Positions 15,776-23,849 of a stretch of DNA of 64,000 nt are shown piece by piece; within the stretch, counting starts at the first letter, position 1, and every line of letters starts with the position of its first letter. Under the pieces are notes generated by a model. It did not search any database, was not told where the DNA came from, and saw nothing but the letters and a program-made list of their open reading frames with translations. The position numbers and the translations under genes were made by a program. The DNA comes from Herpetosiphon geysericola (GTDB lineage Bacteria; Chloroflexota; Chloroflexia; Chloroflexales; Herpetosiphonaceae), in contig NZ_LGKP01000008.1 in assembly GCF_001306135.1 (NCBI RefSeq), forward strand, positions 209,301 to 273,300, in the 5' to 3' direction.

Positions 15776-16956
15776 GAGCGCAACGCCCAGTAGCCCTTGT
15801 AACTCCATGGTTTGGCCCTGAAACCAGGGGCGGCGCAGAAGATCAAGCCCGCGATCTGGCCCATGCCATCCATGCCCAAGGTGCCGATATTGAAGTTTGG
15901 ACGACGACGGGCCGCGATTCGTTTGGCGAACGAACGGCTGAGCACTATCCTGCTGGTTTGAGCCATTGGAATGGCTTACCAATTCGGCGTTGGCCTATGG
16001 CTGCGCCAGCAATGGGGATTCCGCCAGTGGTGCGGCGCTTGGCTGCCCGTTCTGGGCGACGCTTGCCCGACCATCCAGCCCACGAAATTAACCTCTTGGG
16101 AAGTTTGCCCAATAGTGATGGCTTGTATGAACATTTGTTAGCGCATAGCCAGCGGCGCTGCATCTTTATGCCCTATCCAATGGGCTTATCGTATTGGGGC
16201 AGTTTTTTGGCCCAAGGCCGCGCCTACCATATTCCATGCTTGCACGACGAGCCATATGCCTACTATTCGACCTATCGCGTGATGTTGCGGCGGGCGCAAG
16301 GGATTATTTTCAACAGCCGACCTGAGCGTGATTTGGGCTTGCGGCTGTATGAGCTTGATCCAGCCAAAACCAGCGTTGCTGGCGAAGGCATTGACTTGGC
16401 GCGGGTTGGCGATGCGGCGCTCTTTCGCCAACAATATGGGCTTGGCGATGAGCCAATTTTGCTCTATGTTGGGCGCGCCGATTGGGGCAAACATGTGCCG
16501 CAATTGTTGGCCTATTTTCGTGAGTGGAAGGCAGAAACAGGCCGTCCGCTGCGCTTTGTGCGGATTGGCGCTGGCGAACTGAATGCGCCGAGTATTTTAG
16601 ACCCGTGGGTATTGGATTTGGGCTTTGTTGAGCCGCAAACCAAGTATGATGCTTATGCCGCGGCGAATGTTTTTTGCCAACTTTCGACAATTGAAAGCTT
16701 TTCGATTGTGCTAATGGAGAGTTGGCTGCAAGGCCGCCCAGCCTTGGTTAACGCCGATTGTCCGGTGACGACCGATTTTGTGTTGCGCAGCGGCGGCGGC
16801 ATTCCCTGCCAAGGCTATCGTGAATGGGCGAGCGCGCTGAGCTATTTGCTTGATCGGCCTGAACTCAGCGCTGCGATGGGTGCAGCAGGTCGTGAATTTG
16901 TGCTGCGTGAATGTCGTTGGGATGCAGTGGCCCAACGCACCTTGGCTGCACTCTAG
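15772..16956 (+). CDS. Glycosyltransferase family 4
   Basis: Encodes 394 aa, normal for GT-B enzymes. The N-terminal acceptor domain starts VALVTPWFGPETRGGAEDQARDLAHAIHAQGADIEVWTTTGRD; the C-terminal donor domain has PILLYVGRADWGKHVPQLLAYF and the E-x7-E-like region ANVFCQLSTIESFSIVLMESWLQGRPALV. It transfers a nucleotide-activated sugar to a cytoplasmic glycan or lipid acceptor. A middle region (CLHDEPYAYYSTYRVMLRRAQGIIFNSRPERDLG) is characteristic of this subgroup. It is coupled to the small coiled-coil protein before it and followed after 12 bases by a SnoaL-like gene. Confidence 0.9.
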   Translation: MRAQRPVALVTPWFGPETRGGAEDQARDLAHAIHAQGADIEVWTTTGRDSFGERTAEHYPAGLSHWNGLPIRRWPMAAPAMGIPPVVRRLAARSGRRLPDHPAHEINLLGSLPNSDGLYEHLLAHSQRRCIFMPYPMGLSYWGSFLAQGRAYHIPCLHDEPYAYYSTYRVMLRRAQGIIFNSRPERDLGLRLYELDPAKTSVAGEGIDLARVGDAALFRQQYGLGDEPILLYVGRADWGKHVPQLLAYFREWKAETGRPLRFVRIGAGELNAPSILDPWVLDLGFVEPQTKYDAYAAANVFCQLSTIESFSIVLMESWLQGRPALVNADCPVTTDFVLRSGGGIPCQGYREWASALSYLLDRPELSAAMGAAGREFVLRECRWDAVAQRTLAAL

Positions 16957-16968
16957 GAGAAGCATACG

Positions 16969-17349
16969 ATGCCCAATGCCTATGAAATTGTCTGCAAATT
17001 TTGGCAATTGATGCAAAGCAATGATTTTACAGCGGTTGGGGTAGTATTGCACGACGACTATACGCTCGATTGGCCGCAATCTAATGAACGGATTCGCGGC
17101 AGGGCGGCGTTTGCCCAAATCAATGCTGAATATCCAGCTGCTGGCGTTTGGCACTTTACGATCAATCGCTTGGTTGCCAGCGAAACCGAAGCCTGTAGCG
17201 ACGTTTCGGTAACTGATGGCCATGTGCAGGCGCGGGCAATCAGCTTTTTTACCATTCAGGATGGGCTAATTATCAAACAGGTTGAATATTGGCCAGAGCC
17301 ATACCCTGCGCCCACGAATCGCCAACATTTGGTTGAACCGATCGGCTAA
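16969..17349 (+). CDS. SnoaL-like (NTF2-fold) protein
   Basis: Encodes 126 aa with the SnoaL polyketide-cyclase/ketosteroid-isomerase-like pattern: VCKFWQLMQSNDFTAVGVVLHDDYTLDWPQSNERIRGRAAFAQINAEYP at the N terminus and ISFFTIQDGLIIKQVEYWPEPY at the C terminus. RBS GGAG precedes the ATG. The family includes small enzymes and binding proteins with varied substrates, so function is open. It follows the glycosyltransferase by 12 bases and may be in its transcript. Confidence 0.8.
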   Translation: MPNAYEIVCKFWQLMQSNDFTAVGVVLHDDYTLDWPQSNERIRGRAAFAQINAEYPAAGVWHFTINRLVASETEACSDVSVTDGHVQARAISFFTIQDGLIIKQVEYWPEPYPAPTNRQHLVEPIG

Positions 17350-17376
17350 GCATCATTCGTGGTGCGCATGGGGCCG

Positions 17377-17385
17377 TGGTATAAT
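17377..17385 (+). promoter_or_regulatory. Extended -10 promoter before nrdR
   Basis: TGG followed by TATAAT (17380-17385) forms an extended -10 element 31 bases ahead of the nrdR ATG. A convincing -35 box is lacking, as expected for this promoter class. Confidence 0.6.
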
Positions 17386-17415
17386 GAATCTACTAAGCTA
17401 GGCTGAAGAGGAACT

Positions 17416-17868
17416 ATGCGCTGCCCGTACTGCCCTGGCGAAAGCGCAGTGATCGATACTCGCGAACTTGATAATGGTGAAACAATCCGCCGTCGTCGTC
17501 GCTGCAAACACTGTGATCGCCGTTTTACAACCTATGAACGGGTTGAATCTGTTAATGTCATGGTCGTTAAAAAAACTGGCGACCGTGAGCCATACGACCG
17601 CGAGAAATTATTGCGTGGTTTACGGGTTGCGGCCTATAAACGGCCTATCTCAGCCGATGTAATTGAAACGTTGGTAACGGAAGTCGAGGCCGCCCTGATT
17701 GCTTACGATGCGCTAGAAGTTCCTAGCTCGGTCATCGGCGAACAGGTGATGGAGCGCTTACGCTCACTCGATGAGGTAGCCTACATCCGTTTTGCCTCGG
17801 TGTATCGTTCATTTAGCGATCTTGGCAAGCTGCGCGAAGCTGTCGAAGAACTTATGGAAAAGGAATAG
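17416..17868 (+). CDS. nrdR: Transcriptional repressor NrdR
   Basis: Encodes 150 aa. The N-terminal zinc ribbon has CPYC and CKHC pairs separated by the basic RRRRRC stretch, followed by RFTTYERVE and the ATP-cone domain ([29 protein letters not shown]). NrdR represses ribonucleotide reductase genes when bound to dATP/ATP. No nrd genes or NrdR boxes are recognisable in the window. It starts a transcript that probably includes the following membrane protein, eight bases downstream. Confidence 0.97.
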   Translation: MRCPYCPGESAVIDTRELDNGETIRRRRRCKHCDRRFTTYERVESVNVMVVKKTGDREPYDREKLLRGLRVAAYKRPISADVIETLVTEVEAALIAYDALEVPSSVIGEQVMERLRSLDEVAYIRFASVYRSFSDLGKLREAVEELMEKE

Positions 17869-17876
17869 TAGCTGCA

Positions 17877-18743
17877 ATGGCAACTCCTGTATCTCAAGAA
17901 ACCAAAACTGATCTGAAAGATGCCAAGCCTCAAGCGGCCAAAGTACCGTTGCTTTGGCGCCAACTCTGGATCGCTGGCTTGCTAACTGGGGTGGTTTGGT
18001 GTTTGGTCATTTTCGCACCATTCTCCTGGGTTATTTATTTGGCTGGGGTGATTCCGATTGGCGGCGGGATTTATCTTGGCCGTAAGATTCAAGGCCGCGC
18101 TTTGGTGCATGGGGTAATTTTCTCGCTGATTGCTAGCGTTACCGCTTTGCTGATTGGCTCGGTGCTTGTTTTTGGCGTTAATGCGAAGCCAGGCTTGAAC
18201 GACCCCAACCAACCAGTTCCATCACAGCAAGGGAATTTCTTGACCGTGGCGATGATGATTGCAATGACGTTGCTGCCCTTCCCTGCTTATGGCACGGTAA
18301 TGGCACGGCGTGGCCAAGAACGCACCCAAGCAATGCGCGATGAAATGGCTTCACGCGGCGGTCAACTCGAACGTCCAGGTCGCGTTGTTAGCATCGAAGA
18401 TTTGGAATCGTTGACCTTGCCAAAATTTGGCTCGTGGGTTGCCCAGCTCTTCCGATCGAATAACTTCAAGCTCAAAAACTACAAATTTGATAAAGATGTG
18501 ATTGATCTGTATCTTGAGCGCAACGAAAGCACCGAGCTTTGGTTGGTGCGCTGTACGATCAGCGAATCCCTCAAGCCGGGCCAAGTCCAAGAGCTGTATC
18601 AAGATTTGCGCGATAACCCAGAATGGCACAAAGGCGTGATTGTTACGCCGCTGAAAGTGCAAGAAGGTGCCCGCAAATCGGCAAAAGCCCGCCCGAACGT
18701 CGAAGTGCTCGACGGCGAAACCTTGCTCGAAATGAATGGCTAA
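17877..18743 (+). CDS. Membrane protein with a degenerate Mrr-like nuclease-fold domain
   Basis: Encodes 288 aa. Four hydrophobic helices occupy about residues 28-145 (WIAGLLTGVVWCLVIFAPF, WVIYLAGVIPIGGGIYLG, VIFSLIASVTALLIGSVLVFGV, FLTVAMMIAMTLLPFPAYGTV). The last 110 residues (LPKFGSWVAQLFRSNNFKLKNYKFDKDVIDLYLER, then WLVRCTISESLKPGQVQELYQDLRDNPEWHKGVIVTPLKVQEGARKSA) follow the Mrr restriction-endonuclease fold. The catalytic QxK position reads VRC, so metal-dependent cleavage is unlikely. Such domains in the membrane setting have no described function. The next gene, ribH, is 20 bases downstream. Confidence 0.75.
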   Translation: MATPVSQETKTDLKDAKPQAAKVPLLWRQLWIAGLLTGVVWCLVIFAPFSWVIYLAGVIPIGGGIYLGRKIQGRALVHGVIFSLIASVTALLIGSVLVFGVNAKPGLNDPNQPVPSQQGNFLTVAMMIAMTLLPFPAYGTVMARRGQERTQAMRDEMASRGGQLERPGRVVSIEDLESLTLPKFGSWVAQLFRSNNFKLKNYKFDKDVIDLYLERNESTELWLVRCTISESLKPGQVQELYQDLRDNPEWHKGVIVTPLKVQEGARKSAKARPNVEVLDGETLLEMNG

Positions 18744-18763
18744 ATTGGCCTTGAGGATTATGC

Positions 18764-19225
18764 ATGAACGTGATTGAAGGCAACTTGATCGGCACCGGCT
18801 TGCGGGTTGCGATTGTGATTGCACGCTGGAATGATTTTATTGGCGGCAATTTGCTTGAAGGCGCGGTCAATACACTCAAGCGTCATGGCGTTGCCGACGA
18901 TGATATTAGCGTGGCGTGGTGTCCTGGCTCGTATGAGATTCCGCTGGTGGTGAAGAAAATCGCCGAGCGTGGCCAACACGATGCAATTATCACCCTTGGA
19001 GCCGTGATTCGCGGCGCAACCTCGCATTATGAGGTTGTGGTCAATGCGGTTTCTAGCGGCGTTACTAAGGTGATGCACGATACGGGCATTCCGGTGTTGC
19101 TGGGCGTGCTGACCACCGACACAATTGAGCAAGCGATCGAACGGGCTGGCACCAAGGCTGGTAACAAAGGCGCTGAGTGTGCAGTTGCGGCGATCGAAAT
19201 GGCCAATTTGCTCAAACAACTCTAG
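18764..19225 (+). CDS. ribH: 6,7-dimethyl-8-ribityllumazine synthase
   Basis: Encodes 153 aa, the standard length. Recognisable elements are [39 protein letters not shown] (substrate loop) and [17 protein letters not shown], where the His is the catalytic base. The enzyme condenses 5-amino-6-ribitylaminouracil with dihydroxybutanone phosphate to give lumazine, the penultimate riboflavin precursor, in an icosahedral or pentameric shell. No other rib biosynthetic gene is in the window and no riboswitch precedes this one. The start is set by GAGG ten bases upstream. Confidence 0.96.
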   Translation: MNVIEGNLIGTGLRVAIVIARWNDFIGGNLLEGAVNTLKRHGVADDDISVAWCPGSYEIPLVVKKIAERGQHDAIITLGAVIRGATSHYEVVVNAVSSGVTKVMHDTGIPVLLGVLTTDTIEQAIERAGTKAGNKGAECAVAAIEMANLLKQL

Positions 19226-19251
19226 CCCAAGTTTGTTGTGTTTTACTGCTG

Positions 19252-19287
19252 CGAGAGGTCAGCCAAGGATGCTTGGTTGGCCTCTCG
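19252..19287 (+). terminator. Stable hairpin after ribH
   Basis: Arms CGAGAGGTCAGCCAAG (19252-19267) and 19272-19287 pair along 16 positions with two G-U pairs. The T-run after it is weak, so it may be a terminator or a processing structure. Confidence 0.6.
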
Positions 19288-19304
19288 GTCGTTTAGGGAG
19301 TTGC

Positions 19305-19313
19305 TGCTATAAT
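19305..19313 (+). promoter_or_regulatory. Extended -10 promoter before fabF
   Basis: TGC followed by TATAAT (19308-19313) lies 37 bases ahead of the fabF ATG, with no good -35 box. Same arrangement as the nrdR promoter. Confidence 0.55.
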
Positions 19314-19349
19314 GATGCGGCACTTTGCTATGCACTAGGAGGTTTTGCT

Positions 19350-20591
19350 ATGAATCGACGTGTCGTCGTCACAGGATTGGGCGCGATTAGCCCATTGGGC
19401 CTCGACGTGCCATCTTTGTGGGAGGGCATTGTCCAAGCACGTTCGGCAGTTCGGCGAATTACCCAATTCGACCCAACGAATTTTAGTGCTCAGATTGCCG
19501 CAGAAGTCCATGGCTTTGATGCCGCCAACTATATGGATAAAAAAGAGGCACGGCGCAACTCGCGCTTTGTCCATTTTGCAGTGGCAGCAGCCAAAGAAGC
19601 CTTGCGCAGCGCCGATCTGACAATTACCGACGAAAATGCCGATGATGTAGGGGTCATTATTGGCTGTGGCGTTGGTGGTCTCGATAATTTTACAACCTAT
19701 TTGCGCGTGATGGATACCAAAGGTCCCGACCGTATTACGCCATTCTTGATTCCGATGATGATTGTTGATATGGCGGGCGGGGTTGTGGCGATTGAAATTG
19801 GGGCGCGTGGCCCGAATTTCTGCCCTGTTTCTGCGTGTGCCACCTCTGGCAACGCGATTGGCGAGGCATGGCACGTGATTCGGCGTGGCGAGGCCAAAGT
19901 TATTTTGGCTGGCGGCACCGAAGCAGCAATTACCGAAATTGGGATCGGTGCCTTTGCCAGCGCCCGCGCGCTTTCAACCCGCAACGACGATCCTGCAACC
20001 GCTTCACGGCCATTCGATAAAGATCGCGATGGCTTTGTGATGGGCGAAGGATCTGGCGTGTTGGTCTTGGAAGATTACGAGCATGCGGTCAGCCGTGGCG
20101 CAACCATCTTGGCCGAATTGGTTGGCTATGGCGTGAGCACCGATGCCTATCACATCACGATGCCCGCAGAAGATGGCTCTGGCGCGGTCAAAGCCATGCG
20201 CATGGCCTTGCGTCATGCAGGCTTGGAGCCACACGAATTGGGCTATTTGAACGCTCATGGTACTTCTACTCCCGTCAACGACCGTACCGAGACCTTGGCC
20301 ATTAAAAAAGTGTTTGGCGATTACACCGCCAAATTGCCAATTAGCTCAAATAAATCGCAAATTGGCCATACCTTGGGCGCTGGCGGCGCAATTGAAGCAG
20401 TCATCGGCATTCGCGCCATGCAAGAAGGCCTGATCCCCGCCACGATCAATTATCACACCCCCGACCCAGAGTGTGAGATTGATTGTGTGCCGAACACACC
20501 TCGGCAAGCTCAATTCTCCAGCTTTATGAGCAATTCATTTGGCTTTGGCGGCCATAACGTTAGCCTGTTGTTCAAGGCTTTTGAAGCCTAA
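19350..20591 (+). CDS. fabF: 3-oxoacyl-[acyl-carrier-protein] synthase II
   Basis: Encodes 413 aa from the ATG at 19350 preceded by AGGAGG. The Cys-His-His triad is intact: Cys163 in SACATSG, His in NAHGTSTPVNDRTET and His in NKSQIGHTLGAGGA. The enzyme elongates fatty acyl-ACP by condensation with malonyl-ACP in the cytoplasm. The usual neighbour acpP is missing; rnc follows directly, an order common in other bacteria when acpP-fabF-rnc is complete. Confidence 0.96.
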   Translation: MNRRVVVTGLGAISPLGLDVPSLWEGIVQARSAVRRITQFDPTNFSAQIAAEVHGFDAANYMDKKEARRNSRFVHFAVAAAKEALRSADLTITDENADDVGVIIGCGVGGLDNFTTYLRVMDTKGPDRITPFLIPMMIVDMAGGVVAIEIGARGPNFCPVSACATSGNAIGEAWHVIRRGEAKVILAGGTEAAITEIGIGAFASARALSTRNDDPATASRPFDKDRDGFVMGEGSGVLVLEDYEHAVSRGATILAELVGYGVSTDAYHITMPAEDGSGAVKAMRMALRHAGLEPHELGYLNAHGTSTPVNDRTETLAIKKVFGDYTAKLPISSNKSQIGHTLGAGGAIEAVIGIRAMQEGLIPATINYHTPDPECEIDCVPNTPRQAQFSSFMSNSFGFGGHNVSLLFKAFEA

Positions 20592-20598
20592 AAACCCT

Positions 20599-20635
20599 GC
20601 GCGCTAGGCGGATGATTGCAATCTGCCTAGCGCGC
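20599..20635 (+). terminator. Hairpin between fabF and rnc
   Basis: Arms 20599-20613 and 20621-20635 (core GCGCGCTAGGC) pair along 15 positions with one G-U. No T-run follows. It sits 20 bases ahead of the rnc start, so it could tune rnc expression or even be a substrate for RNase III. Confidence 0.55.
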
Positions 20636-20654
20636 CTAGCTTAACATTGCTGCT

Positions 20655-21365
20655 ATGGATTTAAACAAACTACAAACTGAACTTGGCTATACCTTCAACG
20701 ATGTCGCGTTTTTACGGGCTGCCTTACTGCATCGCTCGTATGTGCATGAACACCCAGAAGCTGGCTCAGAATCGAACGAACGGCTTGAGTTTCTTGGCGA
20801 TGCGCTTTTAAATTTTATTTGCGGTTCTTTTTTGTTCCACGAGTTTCCTGAGCTTGGCGAGGGCGATCTGACCAAAATGCGCGCGATGTTGGTGCAAACC
20901 CGCACCTTAGCCAGCCTCGCTCGGCGGTTTGATCTTGGGAGTTATGTGCAAATTAGCCGTGGCGAGGAACGGGCCAAAGCCCGCGAACGCGATAATTTGT
21001 TGGCCGATGCTTTTGAGGCTTTGTTGGCGGCGATTGCGCTTGATGGCGGCTGGCCTGCTGCCCGCGATTTTGTGCTGCCCTTGCTCAAATCGGTTAAGGC
21101 CAGCGGCGTCCAAAACCAAGATTACAAGACCGACCTACAACAATTTGTCCAAGGCCGCATCAACCTAACGCCCAATTACCGTGAAGTGAATGTGACTGGC
21201 CCCGACCACGAACGCACCTGGACAATTGAGGTTTGGGCTGGCGAGACGTTGTTGGGCGTTGGCATTGGTACTTCGAAAACGATGGCTTCGCAGGCGGCAG
21301 CCAAAGTAGCGCTCGAAGCGCTTACCGCCGAAACCATTGGATTAACTGCGCCTGAGCAACGCTAA
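20655..21365 (+). CDS. rnc: Ribonuclease III
   Basis: Encodes 236 aa. The signature motif NERLEFLGDALLNFI with its catalytic acids lies at residues 40-54, a second acidic site is in NLLADAFEALLAAIALDGG, and the C-terminal 70 residues are a dsRNA-binding domain (DYKTDLQQFVQGRINLTPNYREV, GIGTSKTMASQAAAKVALEAL). It cleaves double-stranded RNA in rRNA processing. No Shine-Dalgarno sequence is evident in front of the ATG, and the hairpin before it suggests autoregulation by cleavage, as known for rnc in other bacteria; that is inference here. Confidence 0.96.
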   Translation: MDLNKLQTELGYTFNDVAFLRAALLHRSYVHEHPEAGSESNERLEFLGDALLNFICGSFLFHEFPELGEGDLTKMRAMLVQTRTLASLARRFDLGSYVQISRGEERAKARERDNLLADAFEALLAAIALDGGWPAARDFVLPLLKSVKASGVQNQDYKTDLQQFVQGRINLTPNYREVNVTGPDHERTWTIEVWAGETLLGVGIGTSKTMASQAAAKVALEALTAETIGLTAPEQR

Positions 21366-21400
21366 ATGGAGGCTGGTGTTTGCCAGCCTCCATTTATTTT
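21364..21400. terminator. Terminator between rnc and the minus-strand exported-protein gene
   Basis: A perfect 13-bp stem (AAATGGAGGCTGG, 21364-21376 with 21383-21395) followed by ATTTT on the plus strand; the TTT/AAA ends also suit the converging transcript. Confidence 0.85.
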
Positions 21401-21403
21401 AGC

Positions 21404-21895
21404 TTAGTGGCCGATGCGTTTGATCAACCAGCCCATACCCACCGCCAAACCCAGACCACCTGCGGCAATCCCCAGATACCACACGTTGGCTATTTGTGGA
21501 GCCGCTGCTTCTTGGACGGTAATTCGATAGATTTCACCCTCGATGGTGCCAAACGGCAGTGGCTTAATTGAAATTTCCCATTCTCCGGCGCTTGGTAATT
21601 GTAATGTAGCTTGAAAATTACCAAGAGCACCAACTTGGGTAGCCCACACTTGCTGAAAGGCTTCACTCGTTGCATGCTCTGCGGTTAGCAATGGCTTTAC
21701 CGGATCGGTGTCTATACTACTAATTGGTTTTGTGCCATGTTGCAGCACGCTAAATTCAAGTTGAAAGGCTTGGCCTGCAACAATCGTGTCGGGCAATTTG
21801 GTGATTGGCGTTGTTGCCCAACCCCCAGCCTCGCTGCTGCTCAGCAGGCCAAATTGTAATCCGACAAGACAAACGAAGATCAATAAACGGCGCAT
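21404..21895 (-). CDS. Exported membrane-anchored protein, duplicate copy 2
   Basis: Encodes 163 aa: a cleavable-looking signal peptide (RRLLIFVCLVGLQFGLLSSSEA), an extracytoplasmic beta-rich domain with ITKLPDTIVAGQAFQLEFSVLQHGTKP resembling YtkA/FixH-type folds, and a C-terminal helix (VWYLGIAAGGLGLAVGMGWLIKRIGH) that anchors it. It is about 70% identical by eye to the neighbouring gene 21974-22462, and both derive from a tandem duplication. Role unknown; being downstream of an ECF sigma/anti-sigma pair suggests an envelope function. Confidence 0.8.
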   Translation of the reverse strand: MRRLLIFVCLVGLQFGLLSSSEAGGWATTPITKLPDTIVAGQAFQLEFSVLQHGTKPISSIDTDPVKPLLTAEHATSEAFQQVWATQVGALGNFQATLQLPSAGEWEISIKPLPFGTIEGEIYRITVQEAAAPQIANVWYLGIAAGGLGLAVGMGWLIKRIGH

Positions 21896-21965
21896 AGTTA
21901 TTCTCCTTGGCTTAACGATTCGGCAATTTGGCGCATTGTGGCCAGATCGCTGCTGGTTTCAAGCC
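21896..21965 (-). pseudogene. Duplication scar: 3' remnant of the anti-sigma gene
   Basis: About 62 bases here repeat the last 20 codons of the gene at 22465-23142 (protein end ETSSDLATMRQIAESLSQGE) with a single substitution, down to its stop codon and the intergenic spacer. This places the left breakpoint of the tandem duplication inside the upstream gene. Confidence 0.85.
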
Positions 21966-21973
21966 TATGGCGC

Positions 21974-22462
21974 TTAGTAGCTAATGCGTTTGATCAACCA
22001 GCCCATACCCACAGCTAAAGCTAAGCCACCAGCCGCCAGCCCCATATACCACCAGTTATCAGTTGCTGGCGGAGCTTCTTGGACGGTAATCCGATAAACT
22101 TCGCCTTCGCTGTTGCCAAACGGCAGTGGCAGAATTGAAATTTCCCATTCTCCGGCAATTGGGAGTTGTAAACTGCTCTGAAAATGGCCAACATCACCAA
22201 CCTGTTGGGCATAGAATGTTTTGACTTGCTGACTCGCTACGTGGCGCAGAGTCAGTTCGGGCCTGATTGGATTTGCTGGTAAGCCGTTGGTTGGTTTTGT
22301 GCCATGTTGCAGCACGCTAAATTTAAGTTGAAAAATTTGGCCAGCAACAATCGTATCGGGCAGGTTGCTGATTGGTGTAGTTGCCCAGCCCCCAGCCTTG
22401 CTGATGCTAATTAGGCCAAATTGTAATCCTACAAGACAAACGAAGATCAATAAACGGCGCAT
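21974..22462 (-). CDS. Exported membrane-anchored protein, duplicate copy 1
   Basis: Encodes 162 aa with the same plan as its neighbour: signal peptide (identical through MRRLLIFVCLVGLQFGL), domain with ISNLPDTIVAGQIFQLKFSVLQHGTKP, and C-terminal anchor LALAVGMGWLIKRISY. The middle (residues 55-85) has diverged most, while signal peptide, WEISI..LPFG and anchor are kept, suggesting both copies are under selection. It follows the anti-sigma gene by two bases, so it is the third gene of that operon. Confidence 0.8.
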   Translation of the reverse strand: MRRLLIFVCLVGLQFGLISISKAGGWATTPISNLPDTIVAGQIFQLKFSVLQHGTKPTNGLPANPIRPELTLRHVASQQVKTFYAQQVGDVGHFQSSLQLPIAGEWEISILPLPFGNSEGEVYRITVQEAPPATDNWWYMGLAAGGLALAVGMGWLIKRISY

Positions 22463-22464
22463 AG

Positions 22465-23142
22465 TTATTCTCCTTGGCTCAACGATTCGGCAATTTGGCG
22501 CATTGTGGCCAGATCGCTGCTGGTTTCAAGTCGATAGGTCCGCTGATCATCAGTCCAAATTAAGGTCGCGGTGGTGCTCAAGCTTGTGGTTTGGTAGATT
22601 TGGGTTGTGCCAGGATCAAAAAAGGTCAATTCGCGCTGGCCTTGTAGCCAAACCGCTGGTTGTTTGTGAACATGCGTCCGCGTCACGTTATCAAGCGCGA
22701 GCACGGTTTTGCCAGCCCATGCCTGCGAATCAAGCAAATCAAGCGTGATGGTTTGGGCTTGACTGAACCACATCAAGCGCTGCACATGGGGATATGGCTC
22801 TAAATCCAACACTTGATCGGGCGGGCCAAGCAACGAACTTGTGGGTAGCCAATTGACCTCGCTTACTTGGCCGGGCTGAATTTGGGTTGGCTTTGGCAGC
22901 ATAGTTGCTGGCTGATTGCCAATAAAAATAGTGCCAACTTGCAGCCAGCGCCCAACGTGTGCCCGCACTATCGGCAGCGTGAAACTCAAAAGCAGCACGA
23001 CTGCGACCGCCACACCAAGCCGTAATGGCCAGACCGAGCGACGTGGGCGCGTGATGTGTAACTGCGGCGTTGGCGGGTAGGGAAACGCTTGGGCTTGTTT
23101 GCGCAAAGTTTCTTCTGGGTAGGATTCTGGTGGTTGGTTCAT
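22465..23142 (-). CDS. Probable membrane-bound anti-sigma factor
   Basis: Encodes 225 aa from the ATG at 23142, which overlaps the sigma-factor stop by four bases. A cytoplasmic N terminus of about 40 residues is followed by one membrane helix (LRLGVAVAVVLLLSFTLPIV) and an outer domain ending WTDDQRTYRLETSSDLATMRQIAESLSQ, which resembles the DUF4367-type outer domain of envelope stress sensors. The usual zinc HxxxCxxC motif is absent from the N terminus, so the assignment rests on position, topology and coupling to the sigma gene. Confidence 0.7.
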   Translation of the reverse strand: MNQPPESYPEETLRKQAQAFPYPPTPQLHITRPRRSVWPLRLGVAVAVVLLLSFTLPIVRAHVGRWLQVGTIFIGNQPATMLPKPTQIQPGQVSEVNWLPTSSLLGPPDQVLDLEPYPHVQRLMWFSQAQTITLDLLDSQAWAGKTVLALDNVTRTHVHKQPAVWLQGQRELTFFDPGTTQIYQTTSLSTTATLIWTDDQRTYRLETSSDLATMRQIAESLSQGE

Positions 23143-23756
23143 GCGCAACGCTCCGTTCGCAACTCGGGAAATTCGCCATCGACCACGCCGCGCAAGCGCA
23201 CCAACGCGCGATGTAAGCGCGATTTGACCGTGCCTTGGGCAATTCCAAGTGCTTGGGCAGTTTCCTGCTCGCTTAATTCCAAAAAATAGCGCAAATAAAT
23301 GACCTCTTGTTCGCGTTGCGCCAGCCGACCAATTGCTTGCCAAAGTTGGGTTGCCTCCCAGGCTGGGCCGCTGGTTTCGTTAAATTCGCTGTGTACTGGC
23401 TGTTGCAAGGCAAAGCGTTGCAAGGCACGCAGATAACGGCGCAACGAACGGCGATAATTTCGCGCCAGATTGGCGGTAATTTGCAAAAGCCATGGCTTCA
23501 ACGGGCGCTCACTATCAAACTGATGCTGCATCCGCAAGGCGCGCATAACCGTTTCTTGGGCCAAATCTTCGGCAATCAGCGTATCGCCCACCATCAAATA
23601 GGCCAAGCGAAAGATCGCTGTTTGATGGGCGAGAATTTGGGTTGCCCAGGTTTGGGCGAGATCAGCGGGCTGCTGGGCTTGATCCACGGCAGATGCTCCT
23701 GATTTGGCTGCTTTGTTAAGTTCTACACCGCTCGGGCTGGTTTGGTTCCATGTCAT
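23139..23756 (-). CDS. ECF-type RNA polymerase sigma factor
   Basis: Encodes 205 aa. Region 2 reads FRLAYLMVGDTLIAEDLAQETVMRALRMQHQFDSERPLKPWLLQITANLARNYRR, and region 4 LAQREQEVIYLRYFLELSEQETAQALGIAQGTVKSRLHRAL has a clear HTH. The long N-terminal 40 residues (rich in Ala and Gln) precede region 2. It directs transcription of a small regulon, probably including its own operon of anti-sigma and two exported proteins. It is divergent from the HAD gene with less than 100 bases between, where both promoters must lie. Confidence 0.93.
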   Translation of the reverse strand: MTWNQTSPSGVELNKAAKSGASAVDQAQQPADLAQTWATQILAHQTAIFRLAYLMVGDTLIAEDLAQETVMRALRMQHQFDSERPLKPWLLQITANLARNYRRSLRRYLRALQRFALQQPVHSEFNETSGPAWEATQLWQAIGRLAQREQEVIYLRYFLELSEQETAQALGIAQGTVKSRLHRALVRLRGVVDGEFPELRTERCA

Positions 23757-23849
23757 ATTTCATAACCTTTAGATCGCAGTATGAACGTGTTGGCAACTCG
23801 TGGCGGTGGTACAATCGGGAGAAGTTGTTTTTTATGGGGATTTTTCGGC

